DNA of 64,000 nt from Pseudomonadota bacterium (lineage in GTDB: Bacteria > Myxococcota_A > UBA9160 > SZUA-336). The position numbers and the translations under genes are program-made. The notes beneath the pieces are model-generated. The model did not search any database. It worked only from the letters and a program-made list of their open reading frames with translations, and had not been told where the DNA came from. Of the stretch, positions 34,449 to 43,077 are shown one piece after another. Each line of letters begins with the position of its first letter. Position 1 is the stretch's first letter. The stretch covers positions 62,001 to 126,000 of the forward strand of contig QJZC01000027.1 of NCBI GenBank assembly GCA_003247575.1. The letters run 5' to 3'.

Positions 34449-35288
34449 TCAGTCTGCCGGCCGTGCTGCTACCCGCGAGAGTCCGCGCAGGAAATGCAGC
34501 AAGCTCTGATTGAAGGCTGCTGGATGCTCGATGTTTACCAGGTGACCCGCGCCTTCGACAATGCAGAGCTCGCTGTGCGGAATCCTGGCGCGCAGCTGTC
34601 TGCCGATCTCCGGCGGCGTCAGGCGATCGTCTCCACCGAAGACGAGCAGGGTAGGGACCGCGATCCGCTCCGGCTCGAGTTCGAGCTCGTGTCGCGCGAG
34701 TACTTCGAGTGTGCGCAGGTACGACTCTCGACGCAGAGCGGAGAGGCTCGCGATCAGGCGCTCCCTGTGCTCGGGCTTGGCGCGTGTGCCGAGTAGCGAC
34801 TCGGCGAGTGCGGGGGCGATGTCGCTGGGTTGCTGACCGGCTGCGAGCGGATCTCTGCGCTGTCGCATGAAGCTGGCGCGATCGATGCTCTCACCCAGGC
34901 GCGCGAACGTGTCGCACAAGGCCAGGCTGCGGACGCGCTCTGGATAGCGAGTGTAGAAGTCCTGCGCGATGCGTCCGCCCATGGAGAGGCCGACGATGTG
35001 CGCGCAGTCGGCCTCGAGATGGTCCAGCAGGCGAATCAGATCATCGGCGTAGGCTGCGAACTCCCAGTCCCCGGGCACGTCGTCCGAGTCGCCATAGCCG
35101 CGCGCATCCCAGGCGATGGCGTGAAACGAGTGGCCTACGGGGCCGAGCTGATCGCGCCAGTTCGTTCGATTTCCACCGACCCCGTGTAGGAAGACGACGG
35201 GCGTGCCAGCGCCGAGGTGCTCGTAGGCAATACGCGGAGCCGATGGGACCCAGTCGAGTGTGGGCGAGGTCGCGTGCTCCAGGGTCAT
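34449..35288 (-). CDS. Alpha/beta hydrolase
   Basis: A 279-residue hydrolase of the alpha/beta fold. The oxyanion motif is FLHGVGGN. The nucleophile elbow GLSMGG contains Ser102. The acid is probably in VFGGDDRLTPP and the histidine in GAGHLVNIEHP. The style is that of 3-oxoadipate enol-lactonase and meta-cleavage product hydrolases, suggesting ring-fission or lactone chemistry. Its start overlaps the stop of the NicX/M29-like gene by 4 bp, so the two are coupled. Confidence 0.88.
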   Translation of the reverse strand: MTLEHATSPTLDWVPSAPRIAYEHLGAGTPVVFLHGVGGNRTNWRDQLGPVGHSFHAIAWDARGYGDSDDVPGDWEFAAYADDLIRLLDHLEADCAHIVGLSMGGRIAQDFYTRYPERVRSLALCDTFARLGESIDRASFMRQRRDPLAAGQQPSDIAPALAESLLGTRAKPEHRERLIASLSALRRESYLRTLEVLARHELELEPERIAVPTLLVFGGDDRLTPPEIGRQLRARIPHSELCIVEGAGHLVNIEHPAAFNQSLLHFLRGLSRVAARPAD

Positions 35289-36346
35289 CGAGCGACCGCA
35301 GCTCGCGGCGCACGAGCGAGCCGCCCGGCTTCGACCACCACTTCGCCGTCGAGCTCGATCGTGCAGCCGCGTACGGGTAGGTCGAAGTGCCCCTCGGTGA
35401 AGCGACCTGCGTGTTGGTTCGAGCCGGTCGAGTAGAGGAAGTTGCCTGCGCAGGTGCGCAGCTCCGTTCCGTTGGTGTCAGCCTTGTCGTACATCAAGAG
35501 CGCATCCCAACGGGCGGATGGATTGAGGCCCCACCCCAGATGGGATACCGCGTATGCATCTCGATCGTTCCAGTCGGCGAAGTAGGTCCGCATGAGCTCG
35601 GCGTCGAAGTTGTCGCCCTCGATCGCCACGACGTAGTCCTTCTCGATCCGCAGCCTGACCGGATTCTCCAGGTAGCGCTTGAAGGTCAGGTTCACGTCAC
35701 CTCGATCGAGCACGAGCGTGCCGGTCACGCCTCCCGCGCGCGGGAAGCAGGCGACGAGGCCTGCCGGCCAGTAGGCGACCTCGCCCGGCTCCTCGGCCAC
35801 ACCGCTGGCGCCGCGCACGATCGCGTCGCTGAGCTCGATCTCGAGCTCGGTTCCGGCTGCCGAGCGCACGCTCATGTGGCGAGCCGCTGCGAGCGCGTCG
35901 CGAGCCTCGCCGACGGCGCGCTTGAGCTCGAGGTTCGGGAGGAGACGCTCCAAGGTCTCGGGATGCTCGTTGCTGATCATCAGCACCCGCGCACCGAGCG
36001 AACGAATCTCGGGCAGCTCGGGTGCGTGGAGCAGTCCCTCGGTCGTGCAGTCGACGACGAGCTGGCTGTGACGCAGCGCTTCGATCGCAGGCTGTAAGCC
36101 CTGGAGAGCTTGCGATGCGCCCGTCGAGCGAACCGGGATCGCGTGGGCTTGTCTCGGCGTGGGGACGACGACGTGGAAGGCGCGCGCCCCCAGTCGCAGC
36201 AGGGCCAGCTCGGACAGGCGGACGTGCAGGTTCCGGGATTGCGTCTCCGATAGAATGGCTACCGCGTCTCCGCTCTCGACGCGACTCAGACTGAATACCT
36301 CGGAGAAGCAGTCGATCCACTTGGCCTCGATCCGGCTCGTCAGCAT
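35285..36346 (-). CDS. NicX/M29-like metal-dependent protein
   Basis: A 353-residue protein resembling the M29 aminopeptidase fold group that includes 2,5-dihydroxypyridine 5,6-dioxygenase (NicX). Likely metal ligands lie in the C-terminal half: AVSHLGWGLNPSARW and NQHAGRFTEGHFDLPVRG. ATG at 36346 begins the part that aligns with the family; an upstream in-frame extension is charged and unlike it. The direct repeat at 36333-36363 overlaps this start. The combination with a coupled hydrolase, an SDR-fold protein and a divergent VOC protein suggests breakdown of an N-heterocyclic or aromatic compound. That is inference; an aminopeptidase role is not excluded. Confidence 0.7.
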   Translation of the reverse strand: MLTSRIEAKWIDCFSEVFSLSRVESGDAVAILSETQSRNLHVRLSELALLRLGARAFHVVVPTPRQAHAIPVRSTGASQALQGLQPAIEALRHSQLVVDCTTEGLLHAPELPEIRSLGARVLMISNEHPETLERLLPNLELKRAVGEARDALAAARHMSVRSAAGTELEIELSDAIVRGASGVAEEPGEVAYWPAGLVACFPRAGGVTGTLVLDRGDVNLTFKRYLENPVRLRIEKDYVVAIEGDNFDAELMRTYFADWNDRDAYAVSHLGWGLNPSARWDALLMYDKADTNGTELRTCAGNFLYSTGSNQHAGRFTEGHFDLPVRGCTIELDGEVVVEAGRLARAPRAAVAR

Positions 36347-36363
36347 ATTCGGCTCGTCAGCAT
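36333..36363. repeat. 14-bp direct repeat across a start codon
   Basis: cggctcgtcagcat at 36333-36346 recurs at 36350-36363 with three bases between. Each copy carries a minus-strand ATG, 17 bp apart and therefore in different frames. Only the copy at 36346 is in frame with the NicX/M29-like gene. Confidence 0.6.
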
Positions 36364-36536
36364 GCTTGGCGTCTCCATCGGCTCTGCGCTCTCGCTCTGT
36401 GCTCTCGCCAATCGTTTCTCGATCTTGCTGCTCGAAGAACTCGATGAAAAACGACCCTGGCCGCTGTATCATCCACTGTCGTGCTTGGATTCTCTAGTCC
36501 TGCTTTGGAATCTCCAGTCTCGAGGGAGCCGCGACC

Positions 36537-37022
36537 ATGAGCAAAGCAACGAGCAAGCCCGCCGGCACGCCAAGGATTTCCAGGGTGGCCCACGTCATCC
36601 TCAACGTCCGGGACCCACGGGCGAGTGCGCGCTGGTACTGCGAGGTGCTCGGAATGGAGCAGATGAGCTTCAATCCCGAGTTCGAGGTCGCGTTCCTGTC
36701 GTTCGGCACGCAGGATCACGACATCGGACTCGCGCGCGTACCCGATGGGGAGCCAGTCGGGAGTCCCGGTGTGAGCCACGTGGCCTTGGCGCTCGAGGGA
36801 GACGAGGACGATCTCCGCGACATGTACTCGCGGGTGGTTGCGGCGGGCGGCAAGATCGACTTCGTGGCCGACCATGGGATCACCAAGAGCTTCTACTTCT
36901 TCGATCCGGACGGCAATCGCCTCGAGATCTTCTACCAGGTGCTGTCGCCGGAAGAGGCCCGTGCGTTCATGCGCGCGGAGGGTGGAGTCCGCGATCCCTA
37001 CGACCTCGGGGTCGAAGACTAG
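36537..37022 (+). CDS. VOC-superfamily (glyoxalase/extradiol dioxygenase-like) protein
   Basis: A 161-residue protein with two beta-alpha-beta-beta-beta units of the vicinal-oxygen-chelate fold. Likely metal ligands: a histidine in VAHVILNVRD (about residue 19), one in VSHVALALEG (about 81) and a glutamate in GNRLEIFYQV (about 132). This set is like extradiol dioxygenases and glyoxalase I. It is divergent from the NicX/M29-like gene. An extradiol cleavage step would fit with a downstream ring-cleavage hydrolase, but substrate identity cannot be read. Confidence 0.85.
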   Translation: MSKATSKPAGTPRISRVAHVILNVRDPRASARWYCEVLGMEQMSFNPEFEVAFLSFGTQDHDIGLARVPDGEPVGSPGVSHVALALEGDEDDLRDMYSRVVAAGGKIDFVADHGITKSFYFFDPDGNRLEIFYQVLSPEEARAFMRAEGGVRDPYDLGVED

Positions 37023-37039
37023 CCTGCGGGCGCGCAGGC
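37022..37039. terminator. Perfect 7-bp hairpin at the VOC gene stop
   Basis: GCCTGCG (37022-37028) pairs with CGCAGGC (37033-37039) with a GGCG loop, starting at the last base of the stop codon. No T-run. It lies between convergent genes and may mark or protect transcript ends. Confidence 0.3.
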
Positions 37040-37148
37040 GTCGCAGCGAGGCTGCGGCCGTCTGTGGATCGCAGCCCCGCCTGCCGCCTGCCCGCCCGCG
37101 GCCCCTCCGCTCGACGGCCGGTCAGCCGCCGAGCAGAGAGCAACGGAA

Positions 37149-38294
37149 TCAGAACGACGGATCGATGCGGAGTGCTTCGACCAGACTGAAGCAGTGCGTC
37201 ACCGTCAGGAAATCCGCGCCGGTCAGGCGATTCGTCCAGTCGGTGCCCGAGGGCGTGCGCGTCGGGTCGAGCGTGCGGTTGGCGCAGTCGCAGGCCTGCT
37301 CGTCCGAGAAGATAGCTGCCGCAACCAGCTGGTTCTGCGGCAGGATCCCGAAGATGGCCCCCGGAGTCTGATCCAGCAAAGCCCGACGCGCGTTCTCGAG
37401 CATGTCCTGAACGTAGAGTCGTCCTTCGGTCACGTCGGCGCGTGTTCCGAGTCGGTTGTTGTGTCCGCCGATGAAGACGTCGAAATCGAAGCGCAGGATC
37501 TGATCGAACGCGTCCACGAAGAGGGGGAGGTCTACGGCAACGTTGAGCTCGGTGAACTGCGAGGATCCTGGGAATAGCACGTCGACGAGCATCAGGACGC
37601 CTTCGCGCGGGGCGTGGATGAAGATGTTTCCGGGATCGTGAATCTCTCCGCGATACGAGAGGTCGAGCTGCTTCTCGCCGAGCCGCACGCTTGTCGACCG
37701 CAGGAACGTGCGCGTGGGGCTGGGAGGGGGAACGGTTCCCGAGTTGGGGAGGAAGGGCCCGAACATTCCGGTCCCGCGGTTGATCTTCCGGGCCGTCTCG
37801 CGTTGGGCGATGATCTGGACGTTGGGGAAGGCCTCGACGATCTTGCTGGCTTGCCCGATGTGATCCAGGTGCGAATGACTGTAGATCAGCCTACGAATCG
37901 GCAGTCCTTGGGTCTCGGGAACCGAGTAGATGACATCGACGATGCTGACCGAGGCTGCGGGATCGAGCGCGTTGAAGCCGACCATTGGAGGCGCATCGAT
38001 GACGATGATGCCGCGTCTCGAAACGACGAACGCGCTCTGGAAGGTTCCGTCCGTGGCATAGAAGAATCCAGGGGCGACCTCTTCGACGTGGAAGAACCCG
38101 TTGCTGAACTCGCCCTTCGCAGGATCCGGATCCGGTGCGCCATTCGGAGGGACGTTCGCGGTGACGGGCGCCTGCCGACGACACTGCGATAGCTCGTCGG
38201 GGAGGAAGTTCTGTGGCGCGCGGCCGGCATGCGATGCATGGGCGATCAACAGCACGAAGCTGAACGACAGTAGGCAGAGACTCTTTCGCGGCAT
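37149..38294 (-). CDS. Secreted metallo-beta-lactamase-fold hydrolase
   Basis: A 381-residue protein with a signal peptide (SLCLLSFSFVLLIAHASHA). ATG at 38294 is chosen because GGAAGG lies just upstream; two other in-frame ATGs (38306, 38315) are close. The metal motif HSHLDH is in IYSHSHLDHIGQ. FIHAPREGVLMLVDVLFPG carries the second metal region and GGHNN the later histidine. The family includes lactonases, alkylsulfatases and quinone or hydroxyacylglutathione hydrolases. Convergent with the VOC gene. It should act in the periplasm. Confidence 0.87.
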   Translation of the reverse strand: MPRKSLCLLSFSFVLLIAHASHAGRAPQNFLPDELSQCRRQAPVTANVPPNGAPDPDPAKGEFSNGFFHVEEVAPGFFYATDGTFQSAFVVSRRGIIVIDAPPMVGFNALDPAASVSIVDVIYSVPETQGLPIRRLIYSHSHLDHIGQASKIVEAFPNVQIIAQRETARKINRGTGMFGPFLPNSGTVPPPSPTRTFLRSTSVRLGEKQLDLSYRGEIHDPGNIFIHAPREGVLMLVDVLFPGSSQFTELNVAVDLPLFVDAFDQILRFDFDVFIGGHNNRLGTRADVTEGRLYVQDMLENARRALLDQTPGAIFGILPQNQLVAAAIFSDEQACDCANRTLDPTRTPSGTDWTNRLTGADFLTVTHCFSLVEALRIDPSF

Positions 38295-38848
38295 GCTACC
38301 TTCCATTGCAGTCATGATTGTTGCTCGGTATCTAGAGTGAGCTTCTGTTGGACGTGATTCTGTGTCTGATTGCGGTTGCCCGTGGTTCCCGGTCGAGCGC
38401 AACGCCCCAACTGTGAGCGTGTGAGCGATGAGCAAACAATTGCCAACGGGCGTGCGCAGATTCACACAAGTTGTGCATCTACCCGAACAGACCAGAAGTC
38501 TCTCACGTGTACACGATTCGATAGCGTGTGTACTCGTCGAAAGCGTCCGAAACTCTGATCATAGGCTCTGCTTCTTCGTTCAGGCTGCGCGTCCTTCCAT
38601 CCCCCGGGCACGCTAGGGACTGCAGCGTACGCGTCGTGGAGATTGAGGGTTTTGACCCTCGTTATCTGCGCGATCCTGGATCAGAGCTGTGATCCATGCA
38701 TCGGGGCCGCGATCCATGGCCGGGAACGTTGCGAGAGACACGGCGACTCGAACCATGCTCGGCCTCGACCCAGGCTCAGGGTTTTCCACCCGTGCTGTTG
38801 ACGAATGGGGAGCCGGCGTCGTGTACTTGTAGAGAGGGGTTTGCGGGT
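38295..38848. promoter_or_regulatory. Divergent control region with two short palindromes
   Basis: A 554-bp gap between divergent genes (metallo-beta-lactamase-fold protein and histidine kinase). Two perfect palindromes stand out: CACAA-G-TTGTG at 38465-38475 and CGTGTACACG at 38506-38515. Part of 38440-38580 is less GC-rich. These may be operator sites, but no regulator gene is adjacent. No gene with a ribosome-binding site was found in the gap. Confidence 0.35.
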
Positions 38849-40852
38849 ATGCGGGACCGCTTGGAGGGGCCAGTGACGGGCGCAGTCGAAATGCAGCGTG
38901 TGAAAACCGACACATCCGAGTTTTTCCTAACGGGTCGTGAGGTCTCTTGCTTCACCTTGCAGTACGTATTCTGGGAGCTGGAGCGCCGCGGCGAGTCGCT
39001 GGATCCGGTCGTGAGAGGGCTACCGTATCCTCTGGATCACCTGCGCGATCCCTCCGAACGCGTCGACTGGGATACGTTTCAAGTCGTTGCACGCCGTATC
39101 GAGATGCTGTGGGGGATCGACGAGATCTTCGAGCTCGGCGCCAGGGCACATGAGGCACCCATGGTGCGATGGATGGCGTTCGTGGCCCGGACGCTCTTCA
39201 GCCCAGTCGAGTACTACCGCTGGGCACTGCGAGAGTTCTCCCGAAAGTTCGCATGCGTCGAATCCTCGCTCCACGAGGTCGAGCCGGGATTCTTTCGCTG
39301 CTACCTGTTCATGCGCGAAGGCTACGAACGGAACGACCTCCTGTTTCGGGCTCTCCAGGGCGGCTTCTCGACCATGCCGACACTCCTCGGGCTGCCGCGC
39401 GGTGATGTGAGCTGGGAGGCTCTTCCGAACGGGGCGGTCTACGAAGTGCGGGTGACCAAGCGGGGGGGCAGTCTCGCGTGGCTCCGACGCTTGTTGACGC
39501 GTCCATTCGGCTTGCGTTGGGCCGCAAAGGAGCTGCGAGATGCGCACGGCCAGCTTCACGAGCGCTACTGCGAGCTGATTCGCAAGGACGCGGCTCTGCG
39601 CGAGAGCGAGTGCGATCTGCGGGCGTTGATGGAGCAGGCGTCCGACGCCATCGTGATCAGCGACTCCAATCTCTCCATCGTCGACGTCAACATGCGCGCG
39701 TGCGAGTGGTTCGGGCGCCCTCGTACGGAGCTCCTCTCGCTCTCGGCTTCCGACCTACTGGACTCGACCGAACTCGGCGGCACCAGCGACCTGTTGATCG
39801 GAACCGAACCGAGTGAGCCTCGAGAGACGACCATCAAGCGGAGTGATGGTCGTGCCCTCGACGTCGAGATCAGCAGTACCTTGCTCGACGACGGGCGTCT
39901 TCTCTGGATCGTGCGCGACATCTCCAGTCGCAAGCGCATCGAGGAGGACCGCAAGCGCCATCAGCAGGAGCTCGAGCTGCGGCTCGAGACCCAAGCCGCC
40001 GACTTGCGTCGCGCGCACGCAGCCAGTCGCGAGCTGGAGAGGCGGGTGGCCCACGCCGAGCAGCTACGAGCGGCCGAGGATCTCGCAGCCAGCCTGGCCC
40101 ACGCGATCAACAATCCGCTGGCGGCTCTGATCGGTCGTCTCGAACTCGCCAAGGAGGTCGAGGAAGCGACCGAGCGCGCGGAATCGGATGCAACCGAGGA
40201 TGGCGAACTCTCGAGCAGCGCAGATACGGCCCTGCGCTTGGCGAGGCGGGTGCATCGCATCGTTGCGGAGACCTTGCAGCTGTTCCAGAAGGGCTCGCTC
40301 GAAGTCGGTCACCAGTCGTTGCACGAGCTGCTCTCGGATGTATGCGAGGAGCTCGGAAAGCGCGCCGAGCTGCGTGGAGTCGAGCTGCGGGTCGAGTTGC
40401 CCGACACGCTTCCGAAGATCGAGGCGAACCGGGCGCTGCTGACGACGGCGCTGGTCGCCATTGCCGAGAACGGCATCGACGCGATGGAGACGGGTGGCTG
40501 CTTGTCGATCCGCGCCACCCCACTCTCGATGCTGCCCGTGGTGGAGATCGAGATCTGCGACCAGGGCCCGGGCATTCCAGCGAGCATACGCGAGCGCGTC
40601 TTCGAGCCCTTCTTCACGACCAAGGGAGGGGGCACGGGGCTCGGTCTCGCCATCGCGCGCGACATCATCTACGGACATGGCGGTCGGATTCAGCTGGAAG
40701 TCGAGCCCGGACGCGGGACGCGGGCCCGGATCGAGCTCCGCGTAGAGGGTGGACGCCTGGAAGCGAACAGCCGCCTCGAACTCGGCCGACTCGAGCCCGT
40801 TTCCGGCGGATCCGTAGCTGCAGAGGCTACCGCTCTCGGCTATCGAAGATAA
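38849..40852 (+). CDS. PAS-domain sensor histidine kinase with unknown N-terminal domain and HAINNP H-box
   Basis: A 667-residue kinase without clear membrane helices. ATG at 38849 follows GAGAGGGG; ATG at 38891 is an alternative. Residues about 20-220 form a helical domain (WDTFQVVARRIEMLWG, VEYYRWALREFSRKFA) that resembles the N-terminal ligand domain of OruR/AraC-type regulators; this is tentative. A PAS domain lies at about 255-370, a coiled coil at 370-410, then the H-box with His418 and HATPase_c (AENGIDAMETGG, DQGPGIP, GGGTGLGLA). The H-box reads HAINNPL, as in the kinase at 3106-4368. No response regulator is adjacent. Confidence 0.87.
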   Translation: MRDRLEGPVTGAVEMQRVKTDTSEFFLTGREVSCFTLQYVFWELERRGESLDPVVRGLPYPLDHLRDPSERVDWDTFQVVARRIEMLWGIDEIFELGARAHEAPMVRWMAFVARTLFSPVEYYRWALREFSRKFACVESSLHEVEPGFFRCYLFMREGYERNDLLFRALQGGFSTMPTLLGLPRGDVSWEALPNGAVYEVRVTKRGGSLAWLRRLLTRPFGLRWAAKELRDAHGQLHERYCELIRKDAALRESECDLRALMEQASDAIVISDSNLSIVDVNMRACEWFGRPRTELLSLSASDLLDSTELGGTSDLLIGTEPSEPRETTIKRSDGRALDVEISSTLLDDGRLLWIVRDISSRKRIEEDRKRHQQELELRLETQAADLRRAHAASRELERRVAHAEQLRAAEDLAASLAHAINNPLAALIGRLELAKEVEEATERAESDATEDGELSSSADTALRLARRVHRIVAETLQLFQKGSLEVGHQSLHELLSDVCEELGKRAELRGVELRVELPDTLPKIEANRALLTTALVAIAENGIDAMETGGCLSIRATPLSMLPVVEIEICDQGPGIPASIRERVFEPFFTTKGGGTGLGLAIARDIIYGHGGRIQLEVEPGRGTRARIELRVEGGRLEANSRLELGRLEPVSGGSVAAEATALGYRR

Positions 40853-41328
40853 GCGTGCAACCTTCTTCGGGCTGCGGAGTGACCTGCTGTTTGCCCGCAG
40901 TGCGACTGCCCTGGCACTCGCTCTCGAACGCGGCGTGAACGGAGCCGGATACGGGAGTCTCGCCAGGTACGTTCACGCGGACTGCGCTCCCAGCCGCGAT
41001 GGAGCGACGGCCACCAGGTCAGAATTCCGTTTGCAGGATGTATCTCACTGGTCTCGTGGTGAGTGACTCCTGAGCCGCATCGCTCCTCGGAACAAGATCC
41101 GGCCAGCGTTCCCTCGAGGTGTCCTCTCTTCCCTGATTCTCCTTCCCCCCTGTCACGGCATAGAGTCTCAGACCGCCATAGCTGCTCAGAAGTCTTCCGA
41201 AACGGAACTCAGGTCGACGGCGTGAGATCTACAATCGGGAACTCTTCCAGTCGTGGTCGATGACGCGCTCCGCCCCCCGGCTTCATCCCAGAAAAAGGCG
41301 CGAAGGCATCCGAAAATGAGAGATTCAC
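40853..41328. other. Intergenic region without recognisable content
   Basis: A 476-bp gap after the histidine kinase gene. No frame with a ribosome-binding site and protein-like composition was seen, and no clear terminator. The last 120 bases are less GC-rich and may hold the promoter of the decayed gene that follows. Confidence 0.35.
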
Positions 41329-41956
41329 ATGTTCGTTAGGTTGACTCTGACGTCGACATCGTCGCTTCTCCTTCTCTCGGCCGCGCTCGGCACCTTGGCC
41401 ATCCAAGCTGTCGCTCGAGCACAGGCCCCCCAGCCCGAGTCTTCGCCATCGGAAGCAAGCAGAGCCCTGGAGCCAGCTAGCGATGGAGAACCTCGCCCGG
41501 CACGGGAACCGCTCCAACCAGAATCAGAGCCATCCGCATCCGACTCATCTGGAACGGATCGAGTCCCTTCTCCTCCGCCGGCGCTTGGCGGCGATCCGAT
41601 TCCGCGCAGCGAAGGGCTCGCCCCGTTGTCCTAGCCGCCCGAATCGCGCTCGACCTCGGCTGGCAGACCGCACGGTCCTGCTCGACCTGGTAGATGCGGG
41701 GCGCGCTTCGCCTGACAGAATATCTGGGCTGCCCTCTCTCGGAAGCGCCGCGCGACGACTGAGCGAGCTCGTCCGCCAAACCCAGCCAGAAGCCGAGGAA
41801 ACGCTGGCCCTGAGCGCGAACGCGACTCAGATCCTGGAGGAGCTCGATACACTGGGATTTGGCTCGGTCCGGAGGCAGCTTCGCGACGGGACCAACTCTG
41901 GTAGGTCGACTTTCCGGCCGAGCTGTGACGGCGTCTGGAAGCTCGCAGAGTTTTGA
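41329..41956 (+). pseudogene. Decayed or frameshifted secreted-protein gene
   Basis: It opens with a good signal peptide (SSLLLLSAALGTLAIQAVARAQA) and a Pro/Ser/Glu-rich segment, but the frame stops at 41632-41634. Protein-like sequence continues in the other frames. In the third frame, VVLAARIALDLGWQTA spans about 41627-41676. In the second frame a helical stretch follows, including RTVLLDLVDAGRASPDRISG and ETLALSANATQILEELDTL, and ends at 41956. Two frame changes would join these into one secreted protein of about 210 residues. Either a pseudogene or indel errors in the assembly. No family was recognised. Confidence 0.45.
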
Positions 41957-42038
41957 TTGTGTACGCGTAGGAGGTGGTTGCAGTGATACTGCTCGGTTGG
42001 CCGGTCCCAACATGAGCCTTGTGGAAGGAATACGGCAG

Positions 42039-42241
42039 ATGACTTCCCGAATAGGGCTCTGGATTCGCGCGACGCTGATCACCAGCGCGTGCCTGGCGAG
42101 CGGCGCGACCTTCGCTGCCGAGGCGGGTGACCACGAGAAGGTCGGCTGCAACCCGGGGACGCCCCTCAGGTCCTTGTCACAGACAACGGGCTTCCCGGAC
42201 AGATCACCGTGAAGCCCCGGCGAGTTGGCGTGTCACCATGA
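42039..42241 (+). pseudogene. Small secreted protein split by a frameshift at a GGGG run
   Basis: GGAAGGAA lies 9-10 bp before ATG 42039, and the N-terminus is a clean signal peptide (IGLWIRATLITSACLASGATFAAEA). In the starting frame the protein ends at 42212 with an unlikely tail. From about 42158 the -1 frame reads DAPQVLVTDNGLPGQITVKP and stops at 42241, a more natural continuation. The switch point is ccc-gggg at 42152-42158. Joined, the product has about 66 residues. It may be an assembly error, a young pseudogene, or a slippery site used for frameshifting. Confidence 0.5.
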
Positions 42242-42401
42242 GGACGACAGGGTGCCTCGCTCGGCTGGGATGCCCGGAGGCGCGCTCCGCGCGACGTGGA
42301 GCATCGCGTGGGCCCACTCTACGCTGTCGAAGACGCGGCGCTTGCGCCTTGCTCAGTGCCATCTCTTGCGCTGCCGATAGGCACGTCGTGGAGAAGCGCG
42401 T

Positions 42402-42935
42402 GTGGTGAAGAAGTCGCCTGGAGAGGTCGCGAAGGCCGAGGACGTAGGCGCGGATTGGATGAGTTGTCTGGCGCGTCTGTTCGAAGTCGTCATGCAACAG
42501 GCTCGAGACGACCCGGGTTTCGCTGCTCGCATTCAGAGCGCACTGCGCACTCAGGGAGTACCAGGGGACGGGAGGTCCGAGAGCCCGGCTCACGTCGAGG
42601 CTGCCAAGAGCGTTTCCCGCGATGTCCCCCCACGTACCGGAGCGCGAGCGCCACGGACTGCGGCGAAGGCCGATCCGCCGCCTCGGCCGGAGCCGCGTGT
42701 GGAGAAGGCTGCTCCCGTGCGCAGGCGGGCCCTGATCGACCCGTTCGCTCTCTACGATGCTGGCTGGGAGGAGATGCTGCGATCCCATTTGGTGCGTCTC
42801 GATGTCGAGCAGCTGAGAGATGTGATCGCACAGTACGCGCTGGATCCGCAAGCCCGCACCGAGCGCGAATCAGATGCCGACCGCCTTAGAGACTGGATCG
42901 TGCGCGCGGTCGAGGACATCGGCTCGAACCTGTGA
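42402..42935 (+). CDS. Conserved-looking protein of unknown function
   Basis: A 177-residue cytoplasmic protein with tandem GTG start codons (42402, 42405). Two helical ends (ADWMSCLARLFEVVMQQARDD at 18-38; DPFALYDAGWEEMLRSHL and DVEQLRDVIAQYALD at about 113-150) are joined by a disordered Pro/Ala/Arg-rich linker (about 55-110). No family was recognised; the layout recalls small DNA- or protein-binding adaptors. It is followed by a strong terminator, so it forms its own transcription unit or ends one. Confidence 0.65.
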   Translation: MVKKSPGEVAKAEDVGADWMSCLARLFEVVMQQARDDPGFAARIQSALRTQGVPGDGRSESPAHVEAAKSVSRDVPPRTGARAPRTAAKADPPPRPEPRVEKAAPVRRRALIDPFALYDAGWEEMLRSHLVRLDVEQLRDVIAQYALDPQARTERESDADRLRDWIVRAVEDIGSNL

Positions 42936-42944
42936 CGACTTCCG

Positions 42945-42994
42945 CGCCCCCGATACGATCACTGCCAGTCGATCGTCTCGGGGGCGGCGGTTTT
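42945..42994 (+). terminator. Intrinsic terminator
   Basis: cgcccccgatacgatc (42945-42960) pairs with gatcgtctcgggggcg (42971-42986), 15 of 16 positions, with a 10-base loop, and gcggtttt follows. It lies 10 bp after the stop of the preceding gene and between convergent genes. Confidence 0.75.
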
Positions 42995-43077
42995 CCTGTG
43001 CGCCGATGCGGCATCGTGCCGCCGGTGTGCGGGCTCGCCTGATACGAAATCGCGTCAGCCGAGCCCGCGAAGAGCGC

